Below, one piece after another: positions 26,570 to 35,440 of a stretch of DNA of 64,000 bases (its first letter is position 1; every line of letters starts with the position of its first letter). The position numbers and the translations under genes were made by a program. The stretch covers positions 1 through 64,000 of the forward strand of contig NZ_QLLK01000003.1 in assembly GCF_003259505.1 (NCBI RefSeq). The letters run 5' to 3'. This DNA is from Algoriphagus yeomjeoni. GTDB taxonomy: Bacteria; Bacteroidota; Bacteroidia; Cytophagales; Cyclobacteriaceae. The notes under the pieces were generated by a model that was not told the DNA's origin, did not search any database, and saw nothing but the letters and a program-made list of their open reading frames with translations.

Positions 26570-28342
26570 CTAGATTGCCATTGTTTTGAGTTGCATCTGA
26601 TGCAATTGAGTGTAGTAACCACCTAATTCTAATAAAGCATCATGTGTGCCAGTCTCGACAATTTCGCCTTTGTGTAGTACAATAATTTTGTCCGCCTTCT
26701 GAATGGTAGAAAGTCTATGGGCAATAACGATGGAAGTCCTTCCAGTCATCATTGTTTCTATAGATTCCTGAATCAATTCTTCAGTTTCTGTATCTACAGA
26801 AGAGGTAGCTTCATCCAAAATGATAATTTCAGGATTGTAGACCATCGCCCGAACGAAGGATATTAGTTGTCGCTGCCCCACAGAAAGGGTAGCTCCACGC
26901 TCCATGACATTGTAATCCAGCCCACCTGGAAGTCTTTCTATGAATCTTTTTGCGCCAGCAAGTTCAGCCGCATACATGACTTGCTCGCGAGAGATGTCTG
27001 GGTTGCCTAGCGTGATATTGTAAAATATGGTATTGGAAAAAAGGAAAACATCCTGAAGAACCACTCCAATATGCTTACGTAAAGTGTCGAGTTCAAATTC
27101 GCGGATGTCATGTCCATCAATAGAAATATGACCTTTGCTTATTTCATAAAATCTGGAAATCAAATTTATGATAGATGATTTGCCTGCCCCAGTCGCTCCA
27201 ACGAGCGCAACAGTTTGTCCAGACTCCACTTCGAACGTGATGTCTTTGAGCACATAGTCTTCATCCACATAGGCAAACCAGACATTTTCCAATTTGATGT
27301 TTCCTTTGACTTTTTCGGGGCTAAAGTCACCTTCATTGGCAATATGCTCATTGCTTTCCAGCAATTTGAAAATACGTGAGGAGCTGACTACACCCATTTG
27401 AAGGGTATTAAATCTATCTGCGATCATTCGGATTGGTCGAAAGAAAAGCTGCAGATACATGATAAAAGAGATCAAAACACCGATTTCTATATCCATTCCC
27501 AGCACACCCACTGCTCCGTACCAAACGACCAAGCCTATTCCTATTGCTTGGATAATTTCTGCTACAGGGAAATAAATCGAATAATAAAGAACAGAGCGAA
27601 TGTGTGCTCTTCGGTGCTCTTTGTTTATTTCTTTGAATTTTTCAAATTCCCGTTCCTCCCGATTGAAAATCTGCACGATATTCATTCCAGTGATATGTTC
27701 TTGCAGAAAGGAATTCAGGTTTGAAACTGCATTTCTTACATCATTGAAAGTCACTTTGATTTTTTCCTTAAAAACATAAGTGGAAATAATCATCAGTGGC
27801 AAGGTGGACAAACTCACCAAAGTCAGCTTCCAATCTATGTAAAACATGACCCCAAGGATGGTTACTAACTGAAGTAAATCACCGATAATAGCCGCCAATC
27901 CCTCTGAAAAGACATCGGCGAGAGTTTCAATATCAGAAATATTCCGAGTGACTAATCTTCCGATTGGTGTATTGTCAAAGAATTTTAAGCGAAGCTTGAG
28001 TAAATGCTTATACAGCTTCACCCGGATATCGCGGATAATTACTTGACCGATCCAGCCCGAATAAAAAGTATGAGCCCATTGCACGAAGGCTTGGAGAATC
28101 ATCAAGCCCACGAGTAGATAGATGATTTTCAAAAGACCTTCAGCATCTCCCACAGCTACGTAATCATCAATCGCTACCTGAATAAAATAAGGTCGAGTAG
28201 GCGCCAAAATAGCCAGTGCGATCGTGAGAAAGATCAGAAAATAGAACTGTGCTTTGTATGGTTTTACAAAGCCGTATAGCTGCTTGAGGACTTTCGAATC
28301 GACGATCTCGCCGGAGGATGATTTTTCTTGTTCTAAACTCAA
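26570..28342 (-). CDS. ABC transporter, fused membrane and ATPase domains
   Basis: A 590-residue half-exporter: six transmembrane helices (about residues 30-310) and one ATPase domain. Walker A is GATGAGKSS, the signature is LSVGQRQLISF and Walker B is IIILDEATSSVD. The signature has V in place of the usual G, making LSVGQ, a variant also seen in multidrug exporters. It would act as a homodimer exporting lipids or drugs across the inner membrane. It follows truA by 6 bases. Confidence 0.93.
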   Translation of the reverse strand: MSLEQEKSSSGEIVDSKVLKQLYGFVKPYKAQFYFLIFLTIALAILAPTRPYFIQVAIDDYVAVGDAEGLLKIIYLLVGLMILQAFVQWAHTFYSGWIGQVIIRDIRVKLYKHLLKLRLKFFDNTPIGRLVTRNISDIETLADVFSEGLAAIIGDLLQLVTILGVMFYIDWKLTLVSLSTLPLMIISTYVFKEKIKVTFNDVRNAVSNLNSFLQEHITGMNIVQIFNREEREFEKFKEINKEHRRAHIRSVLYYSIYFPVAEIIQAIGIGLVVWYGAVGVLGMDIEIGVLISFIMYLQLFFRPIRMIADRFNTLQMGVVSSSRIFKLLESNEHIANEGDFSPEKVKGNIKLENVWFAYVDEDYVLKDITFEVESGQTVALVGATGAGKSSIINLISRFYEISKGHISIDGHDIREFELDTLRKHIGVVLQDVFLFSNTIFYNITLGNPDISREQVMYAAELAGAKRFIERLPGGLDYNVMERGATLSVGQRQLISFVRAMVYNPEIIILDEATSSVDTETEELIQESIETMMTGRTSIVIAHRLSTIQKADKIIVLHKGEIVETGTHDALLELGGYYTQLHQMQLKTMAI

Positions 28343-28348
28343 GGTAAA

Positions 28349-29107
28349 CTAGTCTAAATAAATGTCTTCTGAATATTCTATTTTGCTGAAAAACAATCCA
28401 TTAGCAGGAGCTGATTTTCCTGCTTTCTTCCGATTCCGCGATTCTATAATTTGGTGCATTTCCTCAGGTTTCATTTTCCCGAGTCCAATATCAACAAGAG
28501 TTCCCACAATAGCTCTTACCATTCCACGCAAAAATCGGTTTGCAGTTATATGAAATTGCAATTCTCCGTCTTTTTGTTCCCAATGTGCTGATTTTATTTC
28601 ACAGCGAAAATGTTTCACAGCAGTATGTACCTTACTAAAGCACTCAAAATCATTATACTCAAGGAGGATCTTTGCTGCCTCATTCATTCGATTTATATCT
28701 GGATTGAAATAGTGTCTCCAGACGAAATCTTCTACAAAGGGGCTTTTTTGTAAAATCATCCTATAAACATAAGACCTGCTTTTGGCGCTGAATCTTGCAT
28801 GTGCGTCGGGTTTTACTTCTCGGATAGAATTTATAGAAATGTCTTTGGGCAAAATCCCATTGATTGCACGAATGAATTTCTCTCGATCTATTTCCTGATC
28901 TGTATCAAAGTGGCAAACCTGCATGCTTGCATGCACACCGGTATCTGTGCGACCCGAGCCCATCACAGAAACTCTTTCTCTGAAATAAGTGGAAAGTCCA
29001 GTCTCCAAAGCTTCTTGAACAGTAAATGCATTTTCCTGGATTTGCCAGCCATGATAGCGGGTGCCTTTGTAGCTTATGTCCAGAAAATATCTTTTGCGCT
29101 CACTCAT
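28349..29107 (-). CDS. truA: tRNA pseudouridine(38-40) synthase TruA
   Basis: A 252-residue pseudouridine synthase that modifies positions 38-40 of the tRNA anticodon stem. YFLDISYKGTRYHGWQIQ opens the first domain; GSGRTDTGVHA holds the catalytic Asp; RFLRGMVRAIVGTLVDIG is the conserved C-terminal block. Complete. It is upstream of and near the ABC exporter gene (6 bases) and divergent from a DUF4293 gene 102 bases away. Confidence 0.96.
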   Translation of the reverse strand: MSERKRYFLDISYKGTRYHGWQIQENAFTVQEALETGLSTYFRERVSVMGSGRTDTGVHASMQVCHFDTDQEIDREKFIRAINGILPKDISINSIREVKPDAHARFSAKSRSYVYRMILQKSPFVEDFVWRHYFNPDINRMNEAAKILLEYNDFECFSKVHTAVKHFRCEIKSAHWEQKDGELQFHITANRFLRGMVRAIVGTLVDIGLGKMKPEEMHQIIESRNRKKAGKSAPANGLFFSKIEYSEDIYLD

Positions 29108-29209
29108 ACGGCTGCAAAGATACTATTCCCAATCAAATCAGCGCGAGAATCCTGCTTTCCTTGGTAATGAAGTCATAAGACCTTTTCTTTGCCAAAAAAT
29201 CAGAAAGAA

Positions 29210-29686
29210 ATGATCCAGCGATTACAATCAGTTTTCCTTTTCCTTGTGGCTGTCGCCATGGGGTTGACTTTAGGCTTAGACCTTTGGACTCAAGTAGTGG
29301 CCGATTCCGGTGAAACATGGAAACTCAATGCTTTGTTTATGATCCAAAGTAGCTCTGCGGGAGAAATAGTCCAGTCTTCTTCCAATTGGTATATAGCAGC
29401 ATTGGCAGCATTTGTAGGACTCATGGCTATAATATCGATTTTCCAATACAGAAATCACGGCAGACAGATGATGATCAATATGATTAATTCCTTATTTATG
29501 GTTGGTTTGGTTGCGATAGTTTTTTTGACCACCAATGGTGTGAATAAGGAAATCGGAGCCTCGGACAACGGTTCATATCAAATTGGCTTCTGGGCGATTC
29601 TAGTAGCAATGGTTTGTAACATGCTTGCCAATCGATTTATCAGAAAAGACGTGGCGTTGCTGAAATCTGTGGATAGAATTAGATAA
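29210..29686 (+). CDS. DUF4293 family membrane protein
   Basis: A 158-residue protein with four transmembrane helices (about residues 5-25, 60-80, 88-110 and 128-148). The ATG at 29210, preceded by AGAAAG, gives the DUF4293 start MIQRIQ-type (here MIQRLQSVFLFL) common to the family; a TTG 21 bases upstream is not used. Lysine/arginine-rich ends flank the helices. The family is restricted to Bacteroidota and has no known function; it is usually near truA, as here. Confidence 0.88.
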   Translation: MIQRLQSVFLFLVAVAMGLTLGLDLWTQVVADSGETWKLNALFMIQSSSAGEIVQSSSNWYIAALAAFVGLMAIISIFQYRNHGRQMMINMINSLFMVGLVAIVFLTTNGVNKEIGASDNGSYQIGFWAILVAMVCNMLANRFIRKDVALLKSVDRIR

Positions 29687-29716
29687 TTGAGACATTAGAT
29701 ATAAGTAGTAAGACGT

Positions 29717-29757
29717 GAGATTCCTCTGAACGAGCGACGTAGAAGCGAAGCAATCTC
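29717..29757. repeat. Short intergenic inverted-repeat fragment
   Basis: GAGATT and AATCTC at the two ends enclose a sequence of the type GAGCGACGTAGAAGCGAAGC. The left end, GAGATTCCTC, recurs at 46718-46727 in another spacer. It looks like remnants of a dispersed intergenic repeat. Confidence 0.4.
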
Positions 29758-29775
29758 AATAAAAAGCACAACCCA

Positions 29776-29806
29776 AAAAAGCCAGCAACTCGCTGGCTTT
29801 ATTGGT
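29776..29806 (-). terminator. Terminator between convergent genes
   Basis: AAGCCAGC and GCTGGCTT around AACTC; on the minus strand the stem is followed by six T, so it mainly ends the 29859-30617 transcript, and it may work weakly in the other direction. Confidence 0.85.
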
Positions 29807-29824
29807 TTTAAAAGGCTCGTTGTA

Positions 29825-29842
29825 CTGCTTCTCCAGAAGCAG
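29825..29842. repeat. Intergenic palindrome, family member c
   Basis: CTGCTTCT and AGAAGCAG around CC, perfect arms, preceded by GTTGTA. Same core as the palindromes at 22402, 23574 and 52792. Confidence 0.6.
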
Positions 29843-29858
29843 CATCCAATCACTTTTT

Positions 29859-30617
29859 CTACCAGAACCTCACTCCAACAGTGGGATAGAAGGTTTTGAA
29901 ATTATCTGTAGCAATCACACCTACTTGAATGGAGATTTGTTTGCTCAATTTTCGATTGTAGTAAGCTTGCATAGTGGTACCATTGAAAAGTTGGCTTTTA
30001 TTTTCATTGATCAAATATCCTACGCCAAAAGTGTTTCTTCGTGGTCCTTCAAGATTTCCGAATTCCCAGGCAAATTCAGCATTTGCAAACCAATTGCTAT
30101 TGACTTTGACATTGTTCTCTATTCGGTCAGGAAAATAAATAGTATTGGAGATGGATCCGCCTAGGGAGAAATTTCTCCAATTCAAATGAGCTCTGAACCC
30201 CACCACTGGAGTGAAATCTCCTCCTGTGAAATCTAACCCAACGGGAAAGGTCATTTCCAGACTATCGACATACGGCACATATTTTTTCTCAATTTGATAT
30301 TTCACATTCTTAAGAGAAGTAGGCTGAAAGTTTTCGCCTATTCTATAATATAGGGTGGTGAACTCCGGAAAGTCGGTCGCTTTGCGAAGTAATGGCTCGA
30401 ACTCTTCCGTCAACTCTTCTGCTGTGAATTCAGTTTTGTTGAAATAAAGCACCAAAGCGCTTTCATTTGGAAAATCAAAAACCAAGGTGTCAGTGATCGG
30501 CCAATCCCGGTCTAGCCATTCCTGTAAATTCTTTGAGAGATCGTTTTCGACTTCCTGGCTAAATGTTTGAAATGTGCATAGCAATGCCAGGAAAGGAACT
30601 AGAAGTAGTCGTTTCAT
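29859..30617 (-). CDS. Secreted outer membrane protein, unknown; sigma-factor operon
   Basis: A 252-residue protein with a signal peptide (KRLLLVPFLALLCTF, cleavage near TFSQ). The first half is a soluble domain with LQEWLDRDWPITDTLVFDFPN; the second half has barrel-like alternating strands (GFRAHLNWRNFSLGGSISNTIYF) and ends FYPTVGVRFW, an aromatic-terminal outer membrane signature. It is the third gene of a set with an anti-sigma-like protein and an ECF sigma factor, 28 bases downstream of the former, so it may be the surface component or target of that regulatory system. Confidence 0.65.
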   Translation of the reverse strand: MKRLLLVPFLALLCTFQTFSQEVENDLSKNLQEWLDRDWPITDTLVFDFPNESALVLYFNKTEFTAEELTEEFEPLLRKATDFPEFTTLYYRIGENFQPTSLKNVKYQIEKKYVPYVDSLEMTFPVGLDFTGGDFTPVVGFRAHLNWRNFSLGGSISNTIYFPDRIENNVKVNSNWFANAEFAWEFGNLEGPRRNTFGVGYLINENKSQLFNGTTMQAYYNRKLSKQISIQVGVIATDNFKTFYPTVGVRFW

Positions 30618-30645
30618 GATTTTATTTTTAGAAATTTTTAAATGA

Positions 30646-31332
30646 TTACTGTTTGTGGAAATTTATCTTAATCGAGTTTTTAGGTTGATTCGCAAGTCCT
30701 AATTGCCCCGTTGAAATGTCCTCAGGAGTACTTGAACCAAACTTTGTTTGGAGTTTGGTTTTTTCTTGCATTCCCCAAGAAATTCGAACTTTGTGAAGAG
30801 TTTGAGGTTTGCTTTTGTCAGGAGTTGGAGGTATAATAACTTCTGATATTAGGCGGGTTTCAATACCGATTTCCGGTAATTCAAGTGTAGGAAGCTGGAT
30901 AGTACCAGGTAAAATTCTATTGGTTACTTTTTGTTCTGGAAGATTTGTGATAGATTCTTTAGCTTCAATTCGTGTTGGAGGCTCCTCTGCTGATTTGATT
31001 TCAGCAGGTTCTGTTTTTGCATTGATATGCAGCTCTGGAGTCTTTACAGTAACTTCAGTTGTCAAAGGACTAACCACATCTTTTCTTCCCAATTTTAAAT
31101 AAGCAATGCTTGAAAGTGCTAAAATCAGAGCAATAGATGCTGCCACCATTCCATATTTCCAAAGTGGAATTACTGGCTTTTTCTGATCTAGCTTGCCTTC
31201 TATAGCTTCCCAAAGATCAGGTTTTGGCATCTTCACAGGAAGATTAGGAGCATGCTCCTTCACTTGCGAATCGAAATCCTTCCGCTGCTGGATTTTACCC
31301 CATAAATCAGGTTTTGGTTTGTATGATTTCAT
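30646..31332 (-). CDS. Anti-sigma-factor-like membrane protein
   Basis: A 228-residue single-pass protein: a cytoplasmic N terminus (1-55), one transmembrane helix (about 59-79), then a long low-complexity, proline- and threonine-rich outer region. The cytoplasmic part carries an internal repeat, KPKPDLWGKI at 5-14 and MPKPDLWEAI at 35-44, which could be two sigma-binding helices. The topology and position, downstream of an ECF sigma gene, are those of membrane anti-sigma factors, but the zinc (HxxxCxxC) motif of classical ones is missing, so the role is inferred. Confidence 0.6.
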   Translation of the reverse strand: MKSYKPKPDLWGKIQQRKDFDSQVKEHAPNLPVKMPKPDLWEAIEGKLDQKKPVIPLWKYGMVAASIALILALSSIAYLKLGRKDVVSPLTTEVTVKTPELHINAKTEPAEIKSAEEPPTRIEAKESITNLPEQKVTNRILPGTIQLPTLELPEIGIETRLISEVIIPPTPDKSKPQTLHKVRISWGMQEKTKLQTKFGSSTPEDISTGQLGLANQPKNSIKINFHKQ

Positions 31333-31420
31333 CTGTTTGAAATTGATTTTTTATAGTCAGATGGAATCTCACATGGTTGATAATCGTGGCTCTTTGTGAA
31401 GTTTGGAATCATGTTCGATT

Positions 31421-31951
31421 TCATGCCTGAAGAAGTTTAGTGATGCGCCTTTTCAATAGCGTTTTTGCATAATTCAATTGGGATTTTGACGTGTTTTCTG
31501 ATATTCCCAGCATAGCGGAAGCTTCCTTATGTGAATAACCTTCAACCGCCAAAAGCAGGAATACAGCTTTTGCCCCAGTGGGTAAACTCTCTATTGCTTG
31601 ATCGAGCAATTCGGCATCAAACCAAGAATCAAAATCTTCAACCGAATCCATTGCAACCTCTTCAATTGGTTCAAAATGGATTTTCTTTCTGCTTTGCAAA
31701 ATTGCCTTTCGAATGGTGATGGTTTTCATCCAGGAGAGCAATGCTTCAGGATGTTTCAGCGAATGGATTTTCTGGAAAATCTCAACATAAGAATCCTGTA
31801 AAACATCATTGGCCTCATCCTCGTCATTCAGGATTCTGTAGCAAGCTGAGTAAAGCATTCCTTTAGTCAATTCAAACAGCTGAAACTGCGCTGACCTGTC
31901 GCCTTTGAGGACGCTTTTGATTAGGTGAGTGTCTAGTTTTTGAAGATTCAT
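31421..31951 (-). CDS. ECF RNA polymerase sigma factor
   Basis: A 176-residue sigma-70-family protein with only regions 2 and 4. Region 2 is visible in ACYRILNDEDEANDVLQDSYVEIFQKIHSL and region 4 in LPTGAKAVFLLLAVEGYSHKEASAMLGISENTSKSQL, the promoter -35 recognition helix-turn-helix. It is followed on the same strand by an anti-sigma-like membrane protein and a secreted outer membrane protein, so it likely controls an envelope response, possibly including its own operon. Confidence 0.93.
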   Translation of the reverse strand: MNLQKLDTHLIKSVLKGDRSAQFQLFELTKGMLYSACYRILNDEDEANDVLQDSYVEIFQKIHSLKHPEALLSWMKTITIRKAILQSRKKIHFEPIEEVAMDSVEDFDSWFDAELLDQAIESLPTGAKAVFLLLAVEGYSHKEASAMLGISENTSKSQLNYAKTLLKRRITKLLQA

Positions 31952-32112
31952 TGAATTGGCTTATACTTGAAAGAGGTGCTTTGTTGGCAAAAGGTTGGAA
32001 TGGAACTCAAAGTTTTTTTTCAGACTTATGCCATTTTACAAATTATTTTCGGGGACCACTGAAATATTGGTAATTTCAAGCATAGCTAATAGCCCCTATT
32101 AACAATAATTAT

Positions 32113-33213
32113 ATGAAACTCGAAACACTCGCCATCCACGGAGGAAATATTGTAACAGATTCAGAAAAGCCAGTAATACAGCCGATCACCCTGAGTACTA
32201 CATTTATTCATCAGCCAGACTCGATGATTTACTCTCGGGCTAACAACCCGAATCGCCATGCTCTAGAGAGGCTATTGGCAGGTTTGGAAAAAGGGGCTGA
32301 TGCAGCAGCATTTTCTTCTGGCAATGCTGCAGGTGTAGCGGTGTTCCAAGCTTTGGAGCCTGGCTCCCATATTATCGCTCCTGATGATATGTATCATGGG
32401 TTGAAAAATGCTATTCTCTCGATATTCAAAGGGATTCTGGAGGCGACTTTTGTGGACATGACAGATTTGGCGAAAGTGGAAGAGGCATTCAGGGAAAACA
32501 CAAAATTGGTTTGGGTAGAAACGCCTTCCAATCCCTTGTTGAAAATCACAGATATTGCTGCTGTTTCACAATTGGCCAAGGAAAAAGGAGCAATGCTTGC
32601 TTGTGATAATACTTTTGCCACCCCAGTTTTTCAAAACCCAATTGATTTTGGTGCTGATATCGTTATGCATTCCAGTACCAAATATTTTGGAGGCCATTCC
32701 GATATTTTAGGTGGCGCTTTGATTACCAAGGAAGCTGATGGATTTTGGGAAAAAGTGAAGAATGTGCAGATAGGTGGAGGTGCAGTGCCATCTCCCATGG
32801 ATTGTTATTACTTATGCAGAAGCATCAAAACCTTACCGTATCGGATGAAGGGGCATGCTGAACATGCGATTGTTTTGGCTAATTTTCTTTCTACGCACGA
32901 GTCTGTTGAAAAAGTCTATTACCCTGGGTTGAAAAACCATCCTGGGCATTTAATAGCCGCCAATCAAATGACTGGGTTTGGAGGGATTTTATCTTTTCAG
33001 GTAAAAGGAGAAGCATCTGACGCCGATTTCGTTATTTCCAAGCTTAAATATTTTACGAATGCTACCAGTCTCGGAGGAGTAGAGAGTTTGATTGAGCGTA
33101 GAGCTGCTTCTGAAGGGCCGGATACCTTGACACCTCAGAATCTGATCCGAGTGTCAGTTGGGTTAGAACATTTGTATGATTTGCTGGAAGATATGGAAGA
33201 GGCTTTGCACTAA
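32113..33213 (+). CDS. Cystathionine gamma-synthase/lyase family PLP enzyme
   Basis: A 366-residue Cys/Met-metabolism PLP-dependent protein. TIAIHGG-type start (here TLAIHGGNI), YSRANNPNRHALE, FSSGNAAGVAVFQAL, WVETPSNPLLKITDI and STKYFGGHSDILGGAL (the PLP lysine is the K before Y) are all in place, along with SLGGVESLIERRA and LIRVSVGLEH at the C terminus. The family includes cystathionine gamma-synthase, beta- and gamma-lyase; the sequence does not clearly decide among them. It is monocistronic with a terminator shared with the convergent gene. Confidence 0.9.
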   Translation: MKLETLAIHGGNIVTDSEKPVIQPITLSTTFIHQPDSMIYSRANNPNRHALERLLAGLEKGADAAAFSSGNAAGVAVFQALEPGSHIIAPDDMYHGLKNAILSIFKGILEATFVDMTDLAKVEEAFRENTKLVWVETPSNPLLKITDIAAVSQLAKEKGAMLACDNTFATPVFQNPIDFGADIVMHSSTKYFGGHSDILGGALITKEADGFWEKVKNVQIGGGAVPSPMDCYYLCRSIKTLPYRMKGHAEHAIVLANFLSTHESVEKVYYPGLKNHPGHLIAANQMTGFGGILSFQVKGEASDADFVISKLKYFTNATSLGGVESLIERRAASEGPDTLTPQNLIRVSVGLEHLYDLLEDMEEALH

Positions 33214-33252
33214 AAAAAGAGGGAGTAGATTTAATTCTTCTCCCTCTTTTTT
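33214..33252. terminator. Bidirectional terminator
   Basis: AAAAAAGAGGGAG pairs with CTCCCTCTTTTTT around a loop of about 14 bases; A/T runs on both sides let it end both the PLP enzyme transcript and the convergent hydrolase transcript. Confidence 0.9.
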
Positions 33253-33256
33253 GATT

Positions 33257-33991
33257 TTAATTGTACCAATTTCTCAGGCGAACATCCACATTTGGAGCAG
33301 ATTCATTGACTAAGGTCTTGAATTTTTCCACATCGCTCAACCCATTTGTTCCTCTGTAGTGATATGGGTAAACTATTGCTGGTTTGAATTCAGAAACTGC
33401 ACTTGCAGCCTGATCCACATCCATTGTGTAAGGCAAGTTCATGCACACAAATGCTACATCAATATTTTTAAGCGCTCTCATTTCCGCAATGTCTTCAGTG
33501 TCTCCTGAGACATAAAATTGCTTGCCCCCTAAGTGAACAATGTATCCATTTCCACGGCCTTTTGTATGTGGAGCTTCCGTACTTTCTGGCAAATTATACA
33601 TAGGTATTGCCTCGACTTTTATTCCATTGACAGTTTTGGCTTGATTATTACCCAAAACTATCAGTTCTTTTCCTGTACCTTCAGTAAGCTTGTCTGCTAC
33701 AGCTTGTGGTGCGATGATGGTAGCTCCAGAAAGATCTAGACCATCCAATGTTTCCTGATTGAGATGATCTCCGTGAATGTCGGTGATCAGTACCAAAGTT
33801 GGTTTCTTTTGTCCTTCGAAAGCAGCAGCACCACCATACGGATCTACATAAATTACTTGGTTGTCATGCGCAAGCACTAAGGTGCCGTGGGTGATTGGGT
33901 TGATGGTGACGTCTCCTTTTTTTGCGGGGATTATGTCCTGAGCAAATGCTCTAAATGAGATCAATAGAATGATTAGCGTAAGGAATTTCAT
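33257..33991 (-). CDS. Secreted metallo-beta-lactamase-fold hydrolase (UlaG-like)
   Basis: A 244-residue MBL-fold protein with an N-terminal signal peptide (KFLTLIILLISF, cleavage near AFAQD). The zinc motif T-D-I-H-G-D-H-L is the HxHxDH variant with Asp in the first place (D-I-H-G-D-H), VSGDTED gives the later Asp ligand and YPYHYRG the last His, as in the UlaG/YtnP-like metal-dependent hydrolase group. It is therefore a predicted periplasmic hydrolase, of unknown substrate. Export is unusual for the UlaG group but common in Bacteroidota members. Confidence 0.85.
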   Translation of the reverse strand: MKFLTLIILLISFRAFAQDIIPAKKGDVTINPITHGTLVLAHDNQVIYVDPYGGAAAFEGQKKPTLVLITDIHGDHLNQETLDGLDLSGATIIAPQAVADKLTEGTGKELIVLGNNQAKTVNGIKVEAIPMYNLPESTEAPHTKGRGNGYIVHLGGKQFYVSGDTEDIAEMRALKNIDVAFVCMNLPYTMDVDQAASAVSEFKPAIVYPYHYRGTNGLSDVEKFKTLVNESAPNVDVRLRNWYN

Positions 33992-34053
33992 GGTAGGGAA
34001 TGATTGATTGTTTTCGGATAAGATAAATTAAAGTAATGTGAAATCAGAGCGTG

Positions 34054-34500
34054 TTAGCCATAGTACCCGATTCCTTTTGCCATCAATCCAGCTAACAATG
34101 GAATGATAACTAATAGCAGGAGTTCAAACCTCAGGAGCATAAAAATTGTTTTTGGAACTTGGACAATTTCAGCTGGATCCCCTTTTCCTTTTTTGATAAA
34201 AAATATGGTTGGATAGATGGACAAAATTCCAATTAGGGCAAAAAGTGTGATTTTGATATGGAAGATGAAATTGTGGGAGTAAAACTCTGTCGGTTTACCG
34301 TATCCACCCAACCAAAGTGTAAGCCCAACGGCCAAAAGTGTCAGAGCTCCCATTCCATAAACTCCATCTATGGTTGCCAGTCGCTTGATTTCTTTTCGTG
34401 TCAGTTCTTTTTTCAGCAAAAGATGCTCTGACACAAGCGATCCCACGATGGCAAATATGCTGATAAAGTGAAGGTAGCGGAGGATGATTTCGATGGACAT
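34054..34500 (-). CDS. DUF2214 family membrane protein
   Basis: A 148-residue protein with four transmembrane helices (about 7-25, 47-66, 78-100 and 120-142). RYLHFISIFAIVGSLVSEHLLL, YGMGALTLLAVGLTLW and the loop YSHNFIFHIKITLF are characteristic of DUF2214. Conserved histidines (H11, H21, H76 by reading) could bind heme, but that is only inferred. The gene is isolated between the MBL-fold gene and the Mrr-type nuclease gene. Confidence 0.82.
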   Translation of the reverse strand: MSIEIILRYLHFISIFAIVGSLVSEHLLLKKELTRKEIKRLATIDGVYGMGALTLLAVGLTLWLGGYGKPTEFYSHNFIFHIKITLFALIGILSIYPTIFFIKKGKGDPAEIVQVPKTIFMLLRFELLLLVIIPLLAGLMAKGIGYYG

Positions 34501-34535
34501 GGATGGATTAGTAACTTTTAATTTGCAGTGGGTAC

Positions 34536-35423
34536 TTATTGGCCTTCAAAGAAATCTTCGTCAAGTTGCTTGACTTCATATGTGGATTTAATTTGTACTC
34601 CCACATTAAATTCATGCATCAGATTCGCAAGTTTTTCCCCATCAATCAAAATTATAGTATGATGAGCAAATTTTGCTTTTTCTTCAGCTCCTTTATCAAA
34701 CTTTGAAGTTGTGACGAAAACGCCTTTGCTAGTGTCCCCACTCATTGCTCCTATGAAATTCCGTATATCTTTTTCACGGACTTTGTTTGAATCAAACCTC
34801 TTTGCTTGAATATAAATCTTATCAAGACCTAATTTGTCCTCATTGATGATTCCATCTATTCCGCCATCTCCAGATTTTGGTGTTTCAATAAAGTCCCCAT
34901 ATCCCATTTTTTTAAGTAGAATTAAAATGACTTTTTCAAAATAGTAGGGGTCTATGGTTTTTAATTTATCTAGAAGATCAGTTTTAGTTTGATTTTCAAT
35001 TTCTAAGAACCCTTTATCAATTAAGTCCTGCGGAGTGGAACTTTGAATTTCCGTGTCTTTGGAAATGCCCTTAGTTTTCTCTTCTGAGTAAAATTCAAAT
35101 AGGTTGTTGTCTTCTTGAATTTCTTTTAAGGAAAGCTCATCTTTTTGTTTAAGTCCTTTATCAGTTATTTGGGTCATCCCTCTTTTGGGGAAAAATATAT
35201 AGCCACCTTTTTTAAGGTATGATTTGCCCCAAGCAATTCTATTTTGAATCAGGATTTCACCGCTTTTTGTCCTCTCATTTAATAATTCTTCTGGGAGATT
35301 TGAGTAATATTTCTTTATCACTTTTCTAATTAACTCTCTCGAATGAATTGCTTCTCCATCGCTGAGGATATCTAAAATGGGATTAAAAGTTTCATGGAAC
35401 TTCGGTATTTCTGATTTTGCCAT
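34536..35423 (-). CDS. mrr: Mrr-like restriction endonuclease
   Basis: A 295-residue protein (ATG at 35423 preferred to a TTG two codons earlier). Residues about 8-100 form a winged-helix-type N-terminal Mrr_N domain (PKFHETFNPILDIL). The C-terminal Mrr nuclease domain has GYGDFIETPKSGDGGIDGII and IYIQAKRF, the D...QxK catalytic motif of the PD-(D/E)xK type. Family knowledge: Mrr cleaves methylated foreign DNA (type IV restriction). No methylase is adjacent, as expected for type IV. The start lies 18 bases from copy 2 of the inverted-repeat element, which suggests recent arrival or a mobile neighbourhood. Confidence 0.9.
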   Translation of the reverse strand: MAKSEIPKFHETFNPILDILSDGEAIHSRELIRKVIKKYYSNLPEELLNERTKSGEILIQNRIAWGKSYLKKGGYIFFPKRGMTQITDKGLKQKDELSLKEIQEDNNLFEFYSEEKTKGISKDTEIQSSTPQDLIDKGFLEIENQTKTDLLDKLKTIDPYYFEKVILILLKKMGYGDFIETPKSGDGGIDGIINEDKLGLDKIYIQAKRFDSNKVREKDIRNFIGAMSGDTSKGVFVTTSKFDKGAEEKAKFAHHTIILIDGEKLANLMHEFNVGVQIKSTYEVKQLDEDFFEGQ

Positions 35424-35440
35424 TTTCAAATTTCAAATTA

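Noticed and set aside
28799..29167. A 122-codon frame on the plus strand inside truA
   Set aside because: Antisense to truA and extends past its start; no signal peptide or ribosome binding site.
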